DNA of 64,000 nucleotides, from positions 16,605,871 through 16,669,870 of the forward strand of contig OZ024892.1 in NCBI GenBank assembly GCA_964017195.1, written 5' to 3'. This document shows positions 11,829-22,972 of this stretch, piece by piece (position 1 is the first letter of the stretch; each line of letters opens with the position of its first letter). This DNA comes from Siderastrea radians. Taxonomy: Eukaryota; Cnidaria; Anthozoa; Scleractinia; Rhizangiidae. The position numbers were made by a program, and so were the translations under genes. The notes beneath the pieces were generated by a model that was given only the letters and a program-made list of their open reading frames with translations, did no database searches and had not been told where the DNA came from.

Positions 11829-13736
11829 TTTCTGTATTGTATTTCAGGCGAACGGGCAGCCCCCCGGTAGGGTGAGTGCAATGGCTCCCGGACCTAACGT
11901 CTGATCCCACTCGAGGCAGGGGAGTGCAATGCCAACGAAGTGGGTTCATCCTGAAACGGAAGGGCACCAGGCCGCCAAACTCGCCGGGATGTCGAACCCC
12001 GCCTCCCAAACATTAAGGCACACTACGGACACATACGGAGAAGACATTACAAAGGGCCACCAACCTCAGAGTACAACCAATGAAGGCGACCCTTTGGAAG
12101 GTGGTACCCTCACATAAAACAAGAGACAACATCGACAAGACGCGTGCTGAACAATCGCAGAATCCTCCACAAGAGGATTCGTTGAAGTCCAACACCACAC
12201 AGATCACGGCGATGGACTAGCCGATGCAGGACTGAGGGCCGCAATGATGGCATGGTAATCCTCGACAGATCAGCTGTGGGAATCCAAGTACTGCGAGAAT
12301 TCCTCACCGTAGCCGTAGCGGGGTGCGGAGGCGAAACTGCCGGGGTGGGAACAGAAACAGATTGGGGAGGCCCAGCAGGGACCCGCTCCCGCACACTGGG
12401 GGTACCGGACACCTGCATCCCAGGGGTGGCAGATGGTTCCTGGATGGTGGGCTTTCCCGAACGAGCACGCCGAATGGCACGGATTTCCTCCCATTGCAGC
12501 GTGTCCGTCCACACCTCCTGATGAGACTTCAACAGGCGACTGTTTGACCCATCGCCCTCATCGGTGACCACAAGGGCATCGGTGAGGTCCAGGGTGTAAA
12601 CATGGGAGGAAGATGGTACTTTGGCGGGAGCGCCGGAACCCTGACGGGACCTCTTGCGCTTCCTTCGCCCTCCAGCCCTGGTGCTACGCGGGGAACTCGG
12701 AGAGCCCAAAACAGAGACCGAAGCCTCAGCCAGGATCTCCTCATCCCCGGACAACAACTCGCCATCTGACGCGGCCGAATAGGAACTCTCCGAGACAAGC
12801 TCGACATCATTAGCGGTCTCTTCTGCAGGTGCGTCTCCAGGGGGACTGGAGTTGGCACCCTCAGTACCGGCCGCGGCAGCGGGGGCTACAGGTTGCCCTG
12901 AAGCCGGAGCCGCTGGGGCGGGAGCCTTCTTACGGGCCGGCTTCGGAGCAGGGCCATCCCAGGCACGGCGACAGTCGCGAGCGACATGGCCAGGTTGACG
13001 GCAGCGACGGCAGACCCCATTGAGCGGACACTCCTTTCCACGATGGCAACGGGCGCTGCAAATGGGGCACCACGGGGGTTGACGACGGTACCAGATGCGG
13101 CAGTCGAAGCCAGCCAGACGGATGAGATTGGGGATGTCCTTTGACAGGGACATCTTGACGACTCGGGAGCCGTCAAAAAGCCCAGGAAAGCCATCGTGCT
13201 CCGAACGGCGGATGGAATGGACCTCGCCAAAGGGACGCAGAGAGGCTCGCAAGGCGTCGTCCGTAACTTCAGACGGAAGGTCCCGAACGTAAACCAAACG
13301 AGACCTCTGTTCAGCGGCGGTGACGCGTATGCGGTGGCCGTTGAACTCGAAACTGCTCAGGAGGACGTCGTCACAGGAGGCAACATCCTTGAAGGTTAAA
13401 CGGACCGCCCCATTGCGAAGAAACTGTACAGTCTCCAGCTTGGAGCGGTCCAAAACGCCAACCAGTGTAGGCAGGACATCACACGCGCCGATGTTACGGT
13501 AAACTTCCGGCGGGAAGAAAGCTATCAAACTGTTAGGGCACTCGACCAGCATACTTCAAAAAGTTAAGCCAGGCACGAGCGCGGTCACAAATTGGTTGGG
13601 TGACCAAAGAGAAGCGAATAAAACTCGCTAAAACCTCCTAAGCGAAAGCCAAGAAGGCGACGCTCACCAAAGTTGGACACAACCGAAGAGCAATACTCGA
13701 AAGAGTAGGGCCTCCGGCCATACAAAGCCCGTGTCA
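11829..13736 (-). mobile_element. ORF1-only non-LTR retrotransposon insertion
   Basis: A GC-rich block of 1.9 kb splits the left subterminal array. GTCAAATGT is present at 11820-11828 and 13737-13745, a plausible 9 bp target duplication, although the host array contains similar words. The minus strand carries about 180 bases of 5' leader, an RRM-like plus CCHC ORF and about 280 bases of 3' tail. There is no endonuclease or reverse transcriptase, so it would be a non-autonomous or internally deleted copy. Confidence 0.65.
12110..13552 (-). CDS. Non-LTR retrotransposon ORF1-like protein with two CCHC zinc knuckles
   Basis: This intact 480-codon frame starts MLVECPNSLIAFF. Residues 86-118 (RLVYVRDLPSEVTDDALRAS and following) resemble an RNA-recognition fold. 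Two canonical CCHC knuckles follow: C162-x2-C165-x4-H170-x4-C175 and C181-x2-C184-x4-H189-x4-C194. The rest is a low-complexity Ala/Pro and acidic linker with an RRKRKR basic patch. This order is known from ORF1 proteins of L1/Tx1-type non-LTR elements, where the protein binds element RNA. Base composition is much more GC-rich than the surroundings, in line with a recent insertion. No ORF2 follows. It could alternatively be a captured cellular CCHC gene, but the insertion context argues for a retroelement. Confidence 0.75.
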   Translation of the reverse strand: MLVECPNSLIAFFPPEVYRNIGACDVLPTLVGVLDRSKLETVQFLRNGAVRLTFKDVASCDDVLLSSFEFNGHRIRVTAAEQRSRLVYVRDLPSEVTDDALRASLRPFGEVHSIRRSEHDGFPGLFDGSRVVKMSLSKDIPNLIRLAGFDCRIWYRRQPPWCPICSARCHRGKECPLNGVCRRCRQPGHVARDCRRAWDGPAPKPARKKAPAPAAPASGQPVAPAAAAGTEGANSSPPGDAPAEETANDVELVSESSYSAASDGELLSGDEEILAEASVSVLGSPSSPRSTRAGGRRKRKRSRQGSGAPAKVPSSSHVYTLDLTDALVVTDEGDGSNSRLLKSHQEVWTDTLQWEEIRAIRRARSGKPTIQEPSATPGMQVSGTPSVRERVPAGPPQSVSVPTPAVSPPHPATATVRNSRSTWIPTADLSRITMPSLRPSVLHRLVHRRDLCGVGLQRILLWRILRLFSTRLVDVVSCFM

Positions 13737-13745
13737 GTCAAATGT

Positions 13746-14022
13746 ATGACGGCTTTGTATATACCTTTGATATGCATCAAAGGCTAAGTCAAATATGTGA
13801 TACCTTTGAATACACATTTCACGGGCGACAAAGGTTAAGTCAAATATGGGATGGCTTTGTTATACCTTTGATCAGTCAAAGGCCACGTCAAATATGTGAC
13901 ACCTTTGTCTTCAAAAAGCGTCAAGGGCGTCAAAGGTGGAGTGAAAAGTACAACGGCTTTACATACACTTTTTTTTTAGTGTCAAAGGTGATTTCAAATA
14001 TGCTTACAACTTTGAGGGCGTC
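13746..14022. repeat. CACTA left subterminal array, inner part
   Basis: The TTTGAT/GTCAAAGG array continues after the non-LTR insertion, with units such as CCTTTGATCAGTCAAAGGC. It ends near GTCAAAGGTGATTTCAAATATG. Confidence 0.75.
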
Positions 14023-15180
14023 ATAGAATTTGGTAACCCTTAAGTATGCCTTTGTGATGCATTCTGAAAAAAAGTTGTTCCTTCCTTGTTTAAACAGAAA
14101 CAGCGCTGTCACTTCAAAATCACCGCAACTAAACCAAGTCGGAATCCTTGACTCTTTCAAAAAATGCGAGAAATTCCTTAATCCTTTACATCCCAAGACT
14201 GAAAGAGGCTCCTTTTTGTTACCGAAGAAAAATATAAAAAGGACGAAATCCTAAACATGGCCCGGGCTGGCATGCAATTGTTCCTAGAATACAACAGAAA
14301 TAAGTCGCCTAATAAATAAAGGGGATTTAACTTATAACTGAGAAAATTGTCATACAGGAACTTTCTCAAAAGTCTGTTTATTCTTCTCTCTTATCATCGT
14401 AAAGTAAATTACATTTTAACAGTCATCGACTACAAAGAGTCATTAGTTATAAAAGACAGGTAAAAACCTATGTGGCACTAAAATGCAAACTTAAAAAGTA
14501 CTTAAAAATCCAAACAGGTTTTGATTTGATTAAGCAATATTTACTTCTGCAGCTTTTTGACGATGCTTCCGGTACGTCCGTTTTACACAAATATCCTTTT
14601 TTTAGTTATGGAATACGTAAATGAGATATTTTTAAACGACATTGCCAAATTACTAAGTTGACTGCGCTAAAATTAGTAAATTTAGATATTAAGAGTTGCA
14701 AACGAGAACTGCTTCCCTTTTAGGAAGTTTTTCCATCTGTACAACAATTCGTTACAGCAAGTTACAATTGCGTCTCAAGCTTTAGTGTCTGAAATACTCG
14801 CAACCACAGCAAAATGAGAGACGTCAGCACAGCCAAACCTGGTGCGGACACCGCACTATTAAGCAGGCGTGGAAACCTAAAATTAAAGTGTATAAACAAG
14901 ATCACAACTTCTAAAGTGACGCTCAGAAAATGAAGTGAAATCCAAATTTCACCAGTCTGGTCAGTTCAACACCTATGATCCTTATCCACTAAAGTGAAAC
15001 GCAAATAAAAACGTTTTGCAGCCGCTCATGATAGCACTGAATTTAGAATCAACACTTAAAAAGAGAGCAGGATTCAGCGGGAGAGGGGCAGTTGTATTAT
15101 CATTATCATGGCAAGTAGCCTGCACAGGAACCTGTATTGGATTGAGCAGACACCCCGTAAGGAAGGTGTCCGCTTAATAC
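14023..15180. other. CACTA interior without recognisable genes
   Basis: AT-rich sequence with short frames only. I see no transposase motif on either strand. Confidence 0.4.
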
Positions 15181-15463
15181 AGGCCAATTTACACGGTACA
15201 ACTTTATCGGATGTGATAACCTCACGACAAGTCTAGGACACCAGTTGTTTCGTGTTAAGTCAAACCTACAACTTGCGATTGTCGTTTACGACCAAAGAAT
15301 GGAATGTCGTGGGCTGTTACGCGGTCTGATTTTTGCTTACGGTTGTGGCACGCGATTCTTATAGCGCGCGCTGCTCGCTTCATGGAATGCGCATGCGACT
15401 TCTACAGCTATAAAAACCGCATGCGACAATCGTAAGCAAAAATCGTACCGTTAAATCGACCTT
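15181..15463. mobile_element. MITE-like inverted repeat
   Basis: AGGCCAATTTACACGGTACAAC on the left pairs imperfectly with the inverted right end (AATCGTACCGTTAAATCGACCT). An inner pair, TTTTTGCTTACGGTTGT and ACAATCGTAAGCAAAAA, strengthens the foldback. No coding capacity. Confidence 0.55.
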
Positions 15464-16093
15464 GGACTGTACATCAGCTTGTAATTATAAATGAGAATGA
15501 AATCTTTTTGCGAAAACACTCGTCCCTTTCGCTGACAAAAATACCCGTTCCAAATTTAACTCATGTGTTAACATACACCGTAAGACCGGCACGACTCAGC
15601 TCATTACCAACTCAGCCCGATAACAGACTGTTCACTTGGGACCGGTAAGAAATCAAACCGGCGCGAGTGCACATTAGTCTATGATCTCTGTTCGAAATTC
15701 CTTCCTTGAGAAAAAAAATCCCTTTCCGGTTTGAGACTGACTCATATTAATTGGTGTGGATTCGGCCTCCGAAATCAAAACCTCGTGCTGGTCTGAACTG
15801 ATACTCCACTCTTCTCACGTAGTTACCACCTGAGGCCTATCTCCCCCAGAATGTATGATATATACATTGAATTCCATACCATCACCCTTGCTTCTGGGAG
15901 TTTTATTTAACACTTTCTTTCTTTATACTGTCTTCAATTCACTGAAATTGACGGAACCACAAACAGGCGCCCCTCCTTCACAAACATTCGCAAATACCGG
16001 CAAGTTTCTATTATAATAGAAACAACCCTTGTTGCAAAGAAAACATTAGAGCCACGCCAGTAGAAGCAAGTGCAATTAATCCCCTATATATAA
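15464..16093. other. CACTA interior, 3' side of the transposase exon
   Basis: No gene is seen. This would be 3' flank of the minus-strand transposase fragment. Confidence 0.3.
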
Positions 16094-17118
16094 CTAAGCG
16101 AAGGCAATTTTCCTTGGAATAGGACAGACAACCATAACATTTTCTCCCTTGACTTTGTCAAACGCAGGTACAAACTTAGAATAAATTCTCTGCACAGGAA
16201 TGAATGAAGCTGGCCCTAGCTGTTCAAACAAATCTTTGCAGCAGACTTGCAATGGATTTCCAAAATACGATCTCTCTGGATGATCCTGGTACCAAATAAC
16301 ATATGCCAGCCAAAAAGGCTTGTATTCTCCGGCAACGCTGACATTTTGACGCATGTAAAACTGTACGCAACCTGCTCTTGGCTCTGAATCCCTGATATTG
16401 ATACGACCACCTGTCGAAACCCATGAAGCTAATACGTACGAAGAACGAATAGATCTGGAAAAAGAAGAGCCATACAGTTCACCACCGACTTCTACGGAAG
16501 AGAACCTTTCAAAATTTCCTACGATGCTTTCATCTTGCACATCCATATTCAGTTGCCGGTACATCTGTTTAAGATGTAGGATTTCGTGCTCCTCCAGGCA
16601 ATCCAGTCTTGATGGAGGTAAGCACTGGTAAGGGGAGACTTCATTCCAAAGATGCGTTGATTGCACGGCACCATGGCACAGCAAGGTAAGTGGACGAAAT
16701 GAGTGTATCGGTTCAAGCTCGATTTCTCCAAGTGTTCCTGTCTGGCCCACAGGCTTGAAAAACGGCTCAAATTCTTCTCGAAAAGATTCAGGAAGTGGGA
16801 TATCTTGAAGGGACTGATCGCGAACAAATTTCCTCATAAGTTGGAGTTCAATTGAACGATTGTTTGTTTGAAAACCTCCCATTATGCCATTGTACCTTTC
16901 AAACGAAAACAGCCAGAACGCGTAGACAGGACCAAAGTCTAGCACACACTCGCTAAGGTGAGTGTGCATGTGCATGTTTGGTGTCACTTCTTGGGATCCG
17001 TAAAGCCTTTGAAATTGCGTGCAAAATGTTTTTAAAAGGGAATCAGCCTTCATTACATCACGGACGGTGATAAATGGGCTACAAAGTATTTGGCATGCAA
17101 TAACAAAGGCTCTCCATA
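16094..17118 (-). CDS. EnSpm/CACTA transposase C-terminal exon (fragment)
   Basis: The minus strand is open from a TGA at 17147-17149 to stop at 16094, with an acceptor-like GGAAG at about 17119. The first ATG (17053) is internal: the upstream codons WRAFVIACQILCSPFITVRD continue the domain. The stretch TPNMHMHTHLSECVLDFGPVYAFWLFSFERYNG, read in two parts as TPNMHMHTHLSECVLDFG and VYAFWLFSFERYNG, then NNRSIELQLMRKF, matches the conserved DUF4218-like region of tnp2/EnSpm transposases. The more distal half (QFYMRQNVSVAGEYKPFW) is the usual trailing domain. The catalytic N-terminal part is not found between here and the right end, so the gene is truncated or decayed. It lies inside the CACTG-bounded element, which fits its family. 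Confidence 0.75.
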
Positions 17119-17278
17119 CTTCCAGGTAAAATAAGTGAAGTGTTATTCATTTAACCTAACACATTTATTCGAGTTAATCCCAATGACAAAGTAATCAGTC
17201 CAAAGTTGTTAATAGAGGAATAATTCCCGAATTTCAGGACAGCATCACAATTTCTTGGTGTGGGCCAGGGGTGTACCC

Positions 17279-17528
17279 GGGGCCCGTTTCTCGAAAGTCC
17301 CGATAACTTTTCGGTCGCGGAAAGCTATTTTATGTGCGCGATGTTTGCATTAAAGACTCAAATTTCAAATTTTGTTGGTTTTGAAAGCTGAGCAATAAAA
17401 ATTCTAAGTTGATAAAACAAGTCAGGCTGATAGGCAGGCTAGAACCTACACCAACGTTCTATAGATTTTGATTTTGAAATATAGCTCCGGGCCCGAAAAG
17501 TCAGCGGGACTTTCGAGAAACGGGCCCC
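17279..17528. mobile_element. MITE with 24 bp terminal inverted repeats
   Basis: GGGGCCCGTTTCTCGAAAGT and onward (17279) is mirrored exactly by ACTTTCGAGAAACGGGCCCC at the right end (17528). The 250 bp element has no coding; a target duplication is not obvious. Confidence 0.8.
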
Positions 17529-17763
17529 AGAGGTCCGCTTCCCCAATCCTGTTCAGTCCAAAAGAAGCCAAAAACCATACCGATTTGGCTTGAAGGGTAT
17601 TTTGCATTTTAGTTTAACCTTCAGTTCCGTTCTGAAATTGTGTGTGTGAATTTAGGAAAAATGAACAGAGTAATTTAATGTGTTGATATATTTACCGTGA
17701 TTTACCGTTCCCCTTACAGAAAGCTAAACAACGTTCAAAAGCGCTAAAAACTGAACCAGCACA

Positions 17764-18108
17764 ATGATTTCCGAACAAGATAAAGAGAAATATACAGCCA
17801 TCTTAACGGCGCAGTACATGTCTTCAGACGAATCAATGACAGATGACTCAGATAACGAAGAACAAGATCAAGAAAAAAAGAAAATGTTCGTTCGCAAAAA
17901 ACTGCCTTGGCAGCCAGACGAAGTAGACGACATGTTCAAATCGCTTGACCGCAAAGCGGCCAGACGGAGAAGCGAAAGAGCTGCGGCCATGGTCGTAAAA
18001 AGGCGAGTGACGGTGAACGCCTCAGTCCGTCTGCCCCCCCCCCCCCCCAGACGCCCCGAGATGGGCCATTCGACCTTAAAGGAAGATATGCACGGTACAA
18101 CTTTGTAA
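17764..18108 (+). CDS. Small acidic/basic ORF within the CACTA element
   Basis: A 114-codon frame starts MISEQDKEKYTAIL; an in-frame TGA lies 12 bases upstream of its ATG, so that ATG is the only start. It has an acidic serine-rich segment (MSSDESMTDDSDNEEQDQ), a middle with KKLPWQPDEVDDMFKSLD and a basic run (RKAARRRSERAAAMVVKRR). After a Pro run of C bases it drifts into low complexity (PPPPPRRPEMG), so the end may be eroded. An acceptor-like CCCCTTACAG lies 44 bases upstream, suggesting it is the last exon of a longer transposon gene. Similar tails are associated with cnidarian transposon ORFs in my memory, but I cannot name the family. Confidence 0.4.
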   Translation: MISEQDKEKYTAILTAQYMSSDESMTDDSDNEEQDQEKKKMFVRKKLPWQPDEVDDMFKSLDRKAARRRSERAAAMVVKRRVTVNASVRLPPPPPRRPEMGHSTLKEDMHGTTL

Positions 18109-18265
18109 CTTTGTCAATTCAATAGTCACGAGCTTGCAAGCGACGCCTGTTTTTTTTTTGTTTTTTTAATCAGTGATTGCTTGCAGACACGAGAGGGGCC
18201 GGAGTTTAGAGAATAAGAAAGCAGCAGGGTCACCCTCCTAACCGATGGCCTTAACCCTGAAGGTT

Positions 18266-18534
18266 GATTTCCACTGTTGCGTAAATTTTACGTGCGTACG
18301 GGCGTGAATTTAACTGGCTTTACGTGCGTAAATAAAATTAGAGACGATGTATGAACAGCTTACGTAAACGTAAAAAGTTCTCTAGAGACGATTTATGTAC
18401 GGCTTACGTAAAAAGTTCAACTATTTACGTTTACGTAAGCTGTTCATACATCGTCTCTAATTTTATTTACGCACATAAATCCAGTTAAATTCACGCCCGT
18501 ACGCTCGTATAAAATTTAAGCAACAGTGGAAATC
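18266..18534. mobile_element. Foldback MITE with long arms
   Basis: GATTTCCACTGTTGC at the left is inverted at the right (GCAACAGTGGAAATC). The arms extend inward through ACGGGCGTGAATTTAACTGG and GACGATGTATGAACAGCTTA with only small mismatches, so nearly the whole 269 bp is palindromic. TTAACC occurs on both sides (18251-18256 and 18539-18544), a possible target duplication. Confidence 0.8.
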
Positions 18535-18751
18535 CATCTTAACCGATAAACGGTCACCCAAGGGTCACCCTCATATGCGGGCTATTTGTTCTGCTTGGCG
18601 GGCTATTTCTGTTTACGTGAAAATCCGCGATAATGGTAGCAAGAGCAAGCGGGACAAACGATAAAAATACCAAACTCGCCGCTGAAGCATTTCTTCTTGC
18701 TGCCAGGATTGTGTTGTTGCGCTTAATAAAGTGCAACATTACAAAAGAACA

Positions 18752-18776
18752 CAACAACAACAACAACAACAAAAAC
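18752..18776. repeat. (AAC)n microsatellite
   Basis: A short run of AAC trinucleotides with imperfect ends. Confidence 0.8.
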
Positions 18777-19149
18777 AAGACCAAAGAGACAAAACAAACA
18801 GTCCGCCAAAACAAGAGCTCGTCCAGAAAAGATAGCTTGCCCCATATTATAGCCCCCCTCCCTCCCCTCCCCAACCTCTGCCCCATGTAAAGGGGGTCTA
18901 TGTTTCAGCCCGGCTAGGATGGTGACACTAGTACTAGGTCACCCTCCTTCCATGTAAACAGGCCTTGATAATTTCGAATTCTCCCAAACTCTCTCGAGTG
19001 TTTGCATAGCACGTTGTGTGATCACAGAACGGCTTTCTGGTTAGCTGATCAAGTACAACAGCTAGCACGAGCAGTACAAAAATTGCATACGACAGTCGAA
19101 AGCAAACGTTGTACCGTGTAAATCGCTCCTAAGGACGATAATGATAGGG

Positions 19150-19321
19150 ACCTTCAGATAGGAGTACGAGTACGACTTTTAAGATTATTCGTTTAGATAA
19201 TAATGAGTCACACACCTGGAGCCTCCTCAGGCTCTTCTGTATGACCAGCAACAGGGAGGAACCATGGTTCTGGTAGGGTTAAAAGTCGTACTCCTCGTAC
19301 TCGTAAACAGATCTTGAAGGT
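19150..19321. mobile_element. MITE-like inverted repeat (GAGTACGAGTACGACTTTT arms)
   Basis: ACCTTCAGATAGGAGTACGA on the left is mirrored by TCGTAAACAGATCTTGAAGGT on the right; the inner blocks GTACGACTTTT and AAAAGTCGTAC match exactly. 172 bp, non-coding. Confidence 0.65.
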
Positions 19322-21593
19322 AGCTAACTGAAATGCTTCCCAGCGTGCTTCCTGGGTTACAGGGTGTTAGAATGATGCTAACTTTAAGGTGTGCATAAAA
19401 CGACATGTTTAGACGAACCCGGGATAGCTGCTGCCTTCGACGGCCAAGTCGTCAACTTGACAAGTTCTTACTTTCAGGTCGACGCCGGATGGGATGCCAG
19501 CCCTGGTTGGGATTTTTAGCGCAAATCATTGTAGCTTGAACACGTTCGTCCCTTAAAACCGCCGATCACATACTCGGAAACATCGATTTTTTCGTCCGAT
19601 ACGTCTTAAACAAATTAAAGCTGACCCGTATCCACTGTTGTTGATCAAATCAGCATTAATTTGTGCTTAATCCCAGCCTGGGTTGATGCAAATTGGCTAA
19701 TTGACCTAAGTTCGTCTAAGCTGGCCCTTCATATGTTGATTTGTGGTCTCTTCCGTGGGCTCCAGTTAATAAAATAGTTTGCTCGCAATGAATGTTAGGA
19801 AGCATGCAAGTTAGAACGGCTCGAAATCGTTTTCTTTGGCCTTGGGGTACTTCATCTTAAACCAAACTTTCGCACAGTTGACAGGCTTCGATTTTGTTTT
19901 TACTACAACACAGGTACCCCAAGCTCAACTTATAAGGATTTCCGTGCAGACAAAAATGGCAAATTGTAGGAGCTAAAATATGATTGGATTTTAACTACAA
20001 TTGCGCCTCAGTTCTTTTGTTGTGTATTTCTGTTTCTTTAATGTGGTTATTTCTGGGCCGATTGAGAGCGCTTTCAGTGAGTTTTGGTTTACTATTTCCT
20101 CTCCATATATCCTAGAGAGGAAAAAAGTTTGAGAAAATGAACTAATTTGGGAACTAACTTGACATACATGTTTGGACATCAAACATTTGAAGTTTGAAAG
20201 CCCGTTAAGCGAATTCTCGCAACAGTAACTGTAAACCAGAAATGGAGATCACTTTGGTTAACAGGCATGTTTTTATTTGTTTGAACACGGAAATATTTTT
20301 TGTTAGGTGGTTACGCTGGTTTCAAATGTTCGATGACCAAACAATATCAAACAAGGTCATGTTTTTACGAGAAGAGCCCACGCTTAGATGCAACCGACGG
20401 TATTGATTTCACCACAGTTTTAATCTAAAAACAGCAAAACTCCCGAGACAGTGCCCCTTTAACAGATGAGCAAAGTGTTTACTTCGTATCATATTTAATC
20501 AGTTGAAGGTTTATTTCTCACTATTCGTGATTAATTTCAACAGAGTTTCACGTTGTTTCGTTTACCAAAGCCATTCGTAAATTTATTTACGCACAACAAA
20601 GGCAACAAAATGTACGCTCATTGTCAAGTCTTAGTGAAATTGATGTAAAGGAAGTCCACCTTTTCTTATTGAAACCAATGACCACACTACACAAAATGTC
20701 GGCTTTCAACCAGCTCAGTTATAACACTAGTAGGCTGGAAATTTTAGAGGCCTTATTGCGAACACCTGATTATATAATACTATAAATGGCACTAAACGGT
20801 ACTGAGCTGTAGCATAGTGTGAAGTGGACTTTGACTTAAAAGTTTGAAACTAAAATGGGAGACATTGCCTAATGAATATGTCAAGGACACATTATTTAAA
20901 GCGTTTATAGGTAACGCATTTAGTTAAGCAAGGGTTTAGAAAAGGCTCTTTAACATAAACTTTTTTTTAGCCATTTATCCTTTGCTTACCGGACATTAAG
21001 TTGCTCATTTATCGGGCAAATTTATTTATAGCATACGGTTCATGCGCATAATTAAGTTGTCCCATTTTCCTGTGTGGGCTATCGCAAGGATAGACCTTTA
21101 TTATGCGGCTACCATTTAGTGTAAAAACAAAACATTTTGCACCCCAAGCCTCGCAGTGAAAAACTTGAGATCGAGCCGTTGACGTGCAAAATCAAAGCTT
21201 TTTACTCTCCGGGAACTTAACATGGCCGCCGCGTGATGAAGGTCTATTAGTGAAAATTTTTAACAAATAAAATTATTACTTTTCATCAGTCACTTGCTAC
21301 TTTCATTTGTTAAGGGAACATTTTAAAAAGCCTATTACAATATTTTCCTTAGTTATTAATTAGATTACATAACTATTTCAGTTTTCAAATATATGACTAT
21401 TTTCTTTTGATCATGAGAAACAATACAAGAGCTGCTATGGAACTTTTTATTGTCTTCTTAGAGACTGCTTCTAACAAAATTAAAGTTCAAAAATTTGAAA
21501 ACAAATTATTGTCTGTTATAATTCTTTTAATCAAATACTAATTTGAATACACCCATCTCTGACATACATTCACGTGAATCTCAGAATTGCAGA
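19322..21593. other. CACTA interior, right half, no recognisable gene
   Basis: This is where upstream exons of the minus-strand transposase should lie. Frames are short and none shows a tnp2 core motif, suggesting deletion or decay. Confidence 0.45.
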
Positions 21594-21925
21594 CATTTTC
21601 GCTCCACCTTTGACAGGCCTTTGATTTGAATCAAAGGCCGATTTGATCTTACCTTTGCCAGACCTTTGATCTGAATCAAAGGCAGATTTGATCGCACCTT
21701 TGACAAACCTTTGATATGAGACAAAGGCGCATCAAATATCCCCTTTGACGCGCGTCAAAGGCGGGTGTAAAGGTGATGTTAAAAACGGCCTTTCTCACCC
21801 GTGACACCATGTAAAGGTGAGGTCAAAGGTAACCTTTGATGCGGTCAAAGTTTGTCAAAGGCGCTTCAAGGGCGGTCTTTATCGCGCCTTTGACAATACT
21901 TTTGATCAGTCGCAAAGGTAATTTT
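21594..21925. repeat. CACTA right subterminal palindrome array
   Basis: Dense CCTTTGAT/ATCAAAGGC and CCTTTGACGCGCGTCAAAGG words are the same family as the left array, in mirrored position close to the CAGTG end. Confidence 0.8.
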
Positions 21926-22876
21926 TCTTGCAGTGAAATAGCGTGTTCTTATGTGTGCAAAAATAAAAATCTTACTAGTCAGTCCGTTTTAATCAAAAGA
22001 AAATATTCTGCAAACGTGACTCGCTTGTGCAACGCAGAAATTATTCAACCACGCAAATCTAGTCGCTTTCTACGTTGTTCTAGTAAAAGCCACGTATAAG
22101 CAACACTTGAAAGCAGATGACCGTTGTTTCTTTAAATACGTAAAAGCTACAAACAACCAATATAGTGGAAAAACTGGGAAACATTCTTTACAAACCAAGA
22201 ACCAACCTGTTCACCTCCGATTTTAAAGGAGAAACGGCTAAGTTTTGAAACTGCAATTAAGATTCGGGATAAGCAAACTTACCTAAAAAAAACTTCTTCC
22301 GTTCAGTTCAGTTGGAATAAAATCATTTTGCTGTTAGGTTTTGAACTTCACATAGTGCTGGTTTTATCGATAACTGACAAGGATCTTAACGCCACTCTTT
22401 TTTAACTCACAACTCAAAATTTATCTATACTCTGTGCTTTAAGTATCCTTTTTTTGCTAGAAAATAAAGATCAGCATTATTGCAACTAACTCAGCAAAAC
22501 CCAACACTCGAAAAATGTCCTGTGATGTGGAGTGATGACGCCTGAAAACAACTGCATCGATAGTGTCAAATAAACTAGTCTGTAGAGTTTACATCTTACT
22601 GGCTTGAAAAATGTATATCAGACGGTTTCGTATTGTCTTCATTTCTGTATGACAAATTGTAGGATACTTGAAGAACGTTTAATGTGGTTTTATAATATGG
22701 ATTGTTTGCACCTTTTGACGTATGTGAACGCGGAATTTCTCAGACCTGAAGTGACGAACATCGACAGTGTTTTAAGTTTTACTCATGTTTTGTGGTTTTA
22801 AGTATTGCTAATACCAACCTATTACGCAATTAATGAAGAAAAACAACTTTAAGTCAGTTCTGTTTTGTGCTCACGG

Positions 22877-22972
22877 TATAAAAGGAGGTTCGCTGCAATC
22901 GTTTCTGAGAGAAAGCAGACTCGTCTGCCAGAGCAACCAGTAGTTTGTATACAAGCCACTTGGAACTTTCAA
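22877..22972 (+). promoter_or_regulatory. P3 TATA box and noncoding first exon
   Basis: TATAAAAGG (from 22877) is followed by about 88 bases and the donor GTAAGTGAC at 22973. P4 (44,131) and P5 (54,195) have almost identical blocks. The coding exon begins after the acceptor TTTTTTCATAG (exon from 23679), giving a 706-base first intron. Confidence 0.65.

Larger units (their letters stand above)
11506..21935. mobile_element. CACTA/EnSpm-type DNA transposon, 10.4 kb
   Basis: The left end is CACTG (11506-11510) and the right end CAGTG (21931-21935), the terminal inverted pentamer of CACTA elements. The next bases (ACGAAAAATT, and the inverted AATTTTTCTTG on the right) extend the match. X2 holds the empty site ACACATAAATAGC at 43,147-43,159; the flanks are AGA on the left and AAA on the right, so the target duplication was AAA with one later change. 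Dense palindromic arrays sit just inside both ends, as known for CACTA subterminal repeats. Inside are an EnSpm-like transposase C-terminus on the minus strand, a small plus-strand ORF, a nested non-LTR insertion and several MITEs. Most of the transposase is missing, so the copy is probably dead. Confidence 0.85.

Noticed and set aside
12252..13502. Multiple frames antisense or shifted to the CCHC ORF
   Set aside because: GC-rich coding sequence produces shadow frames; only the 480-codon frame has domain motifs.
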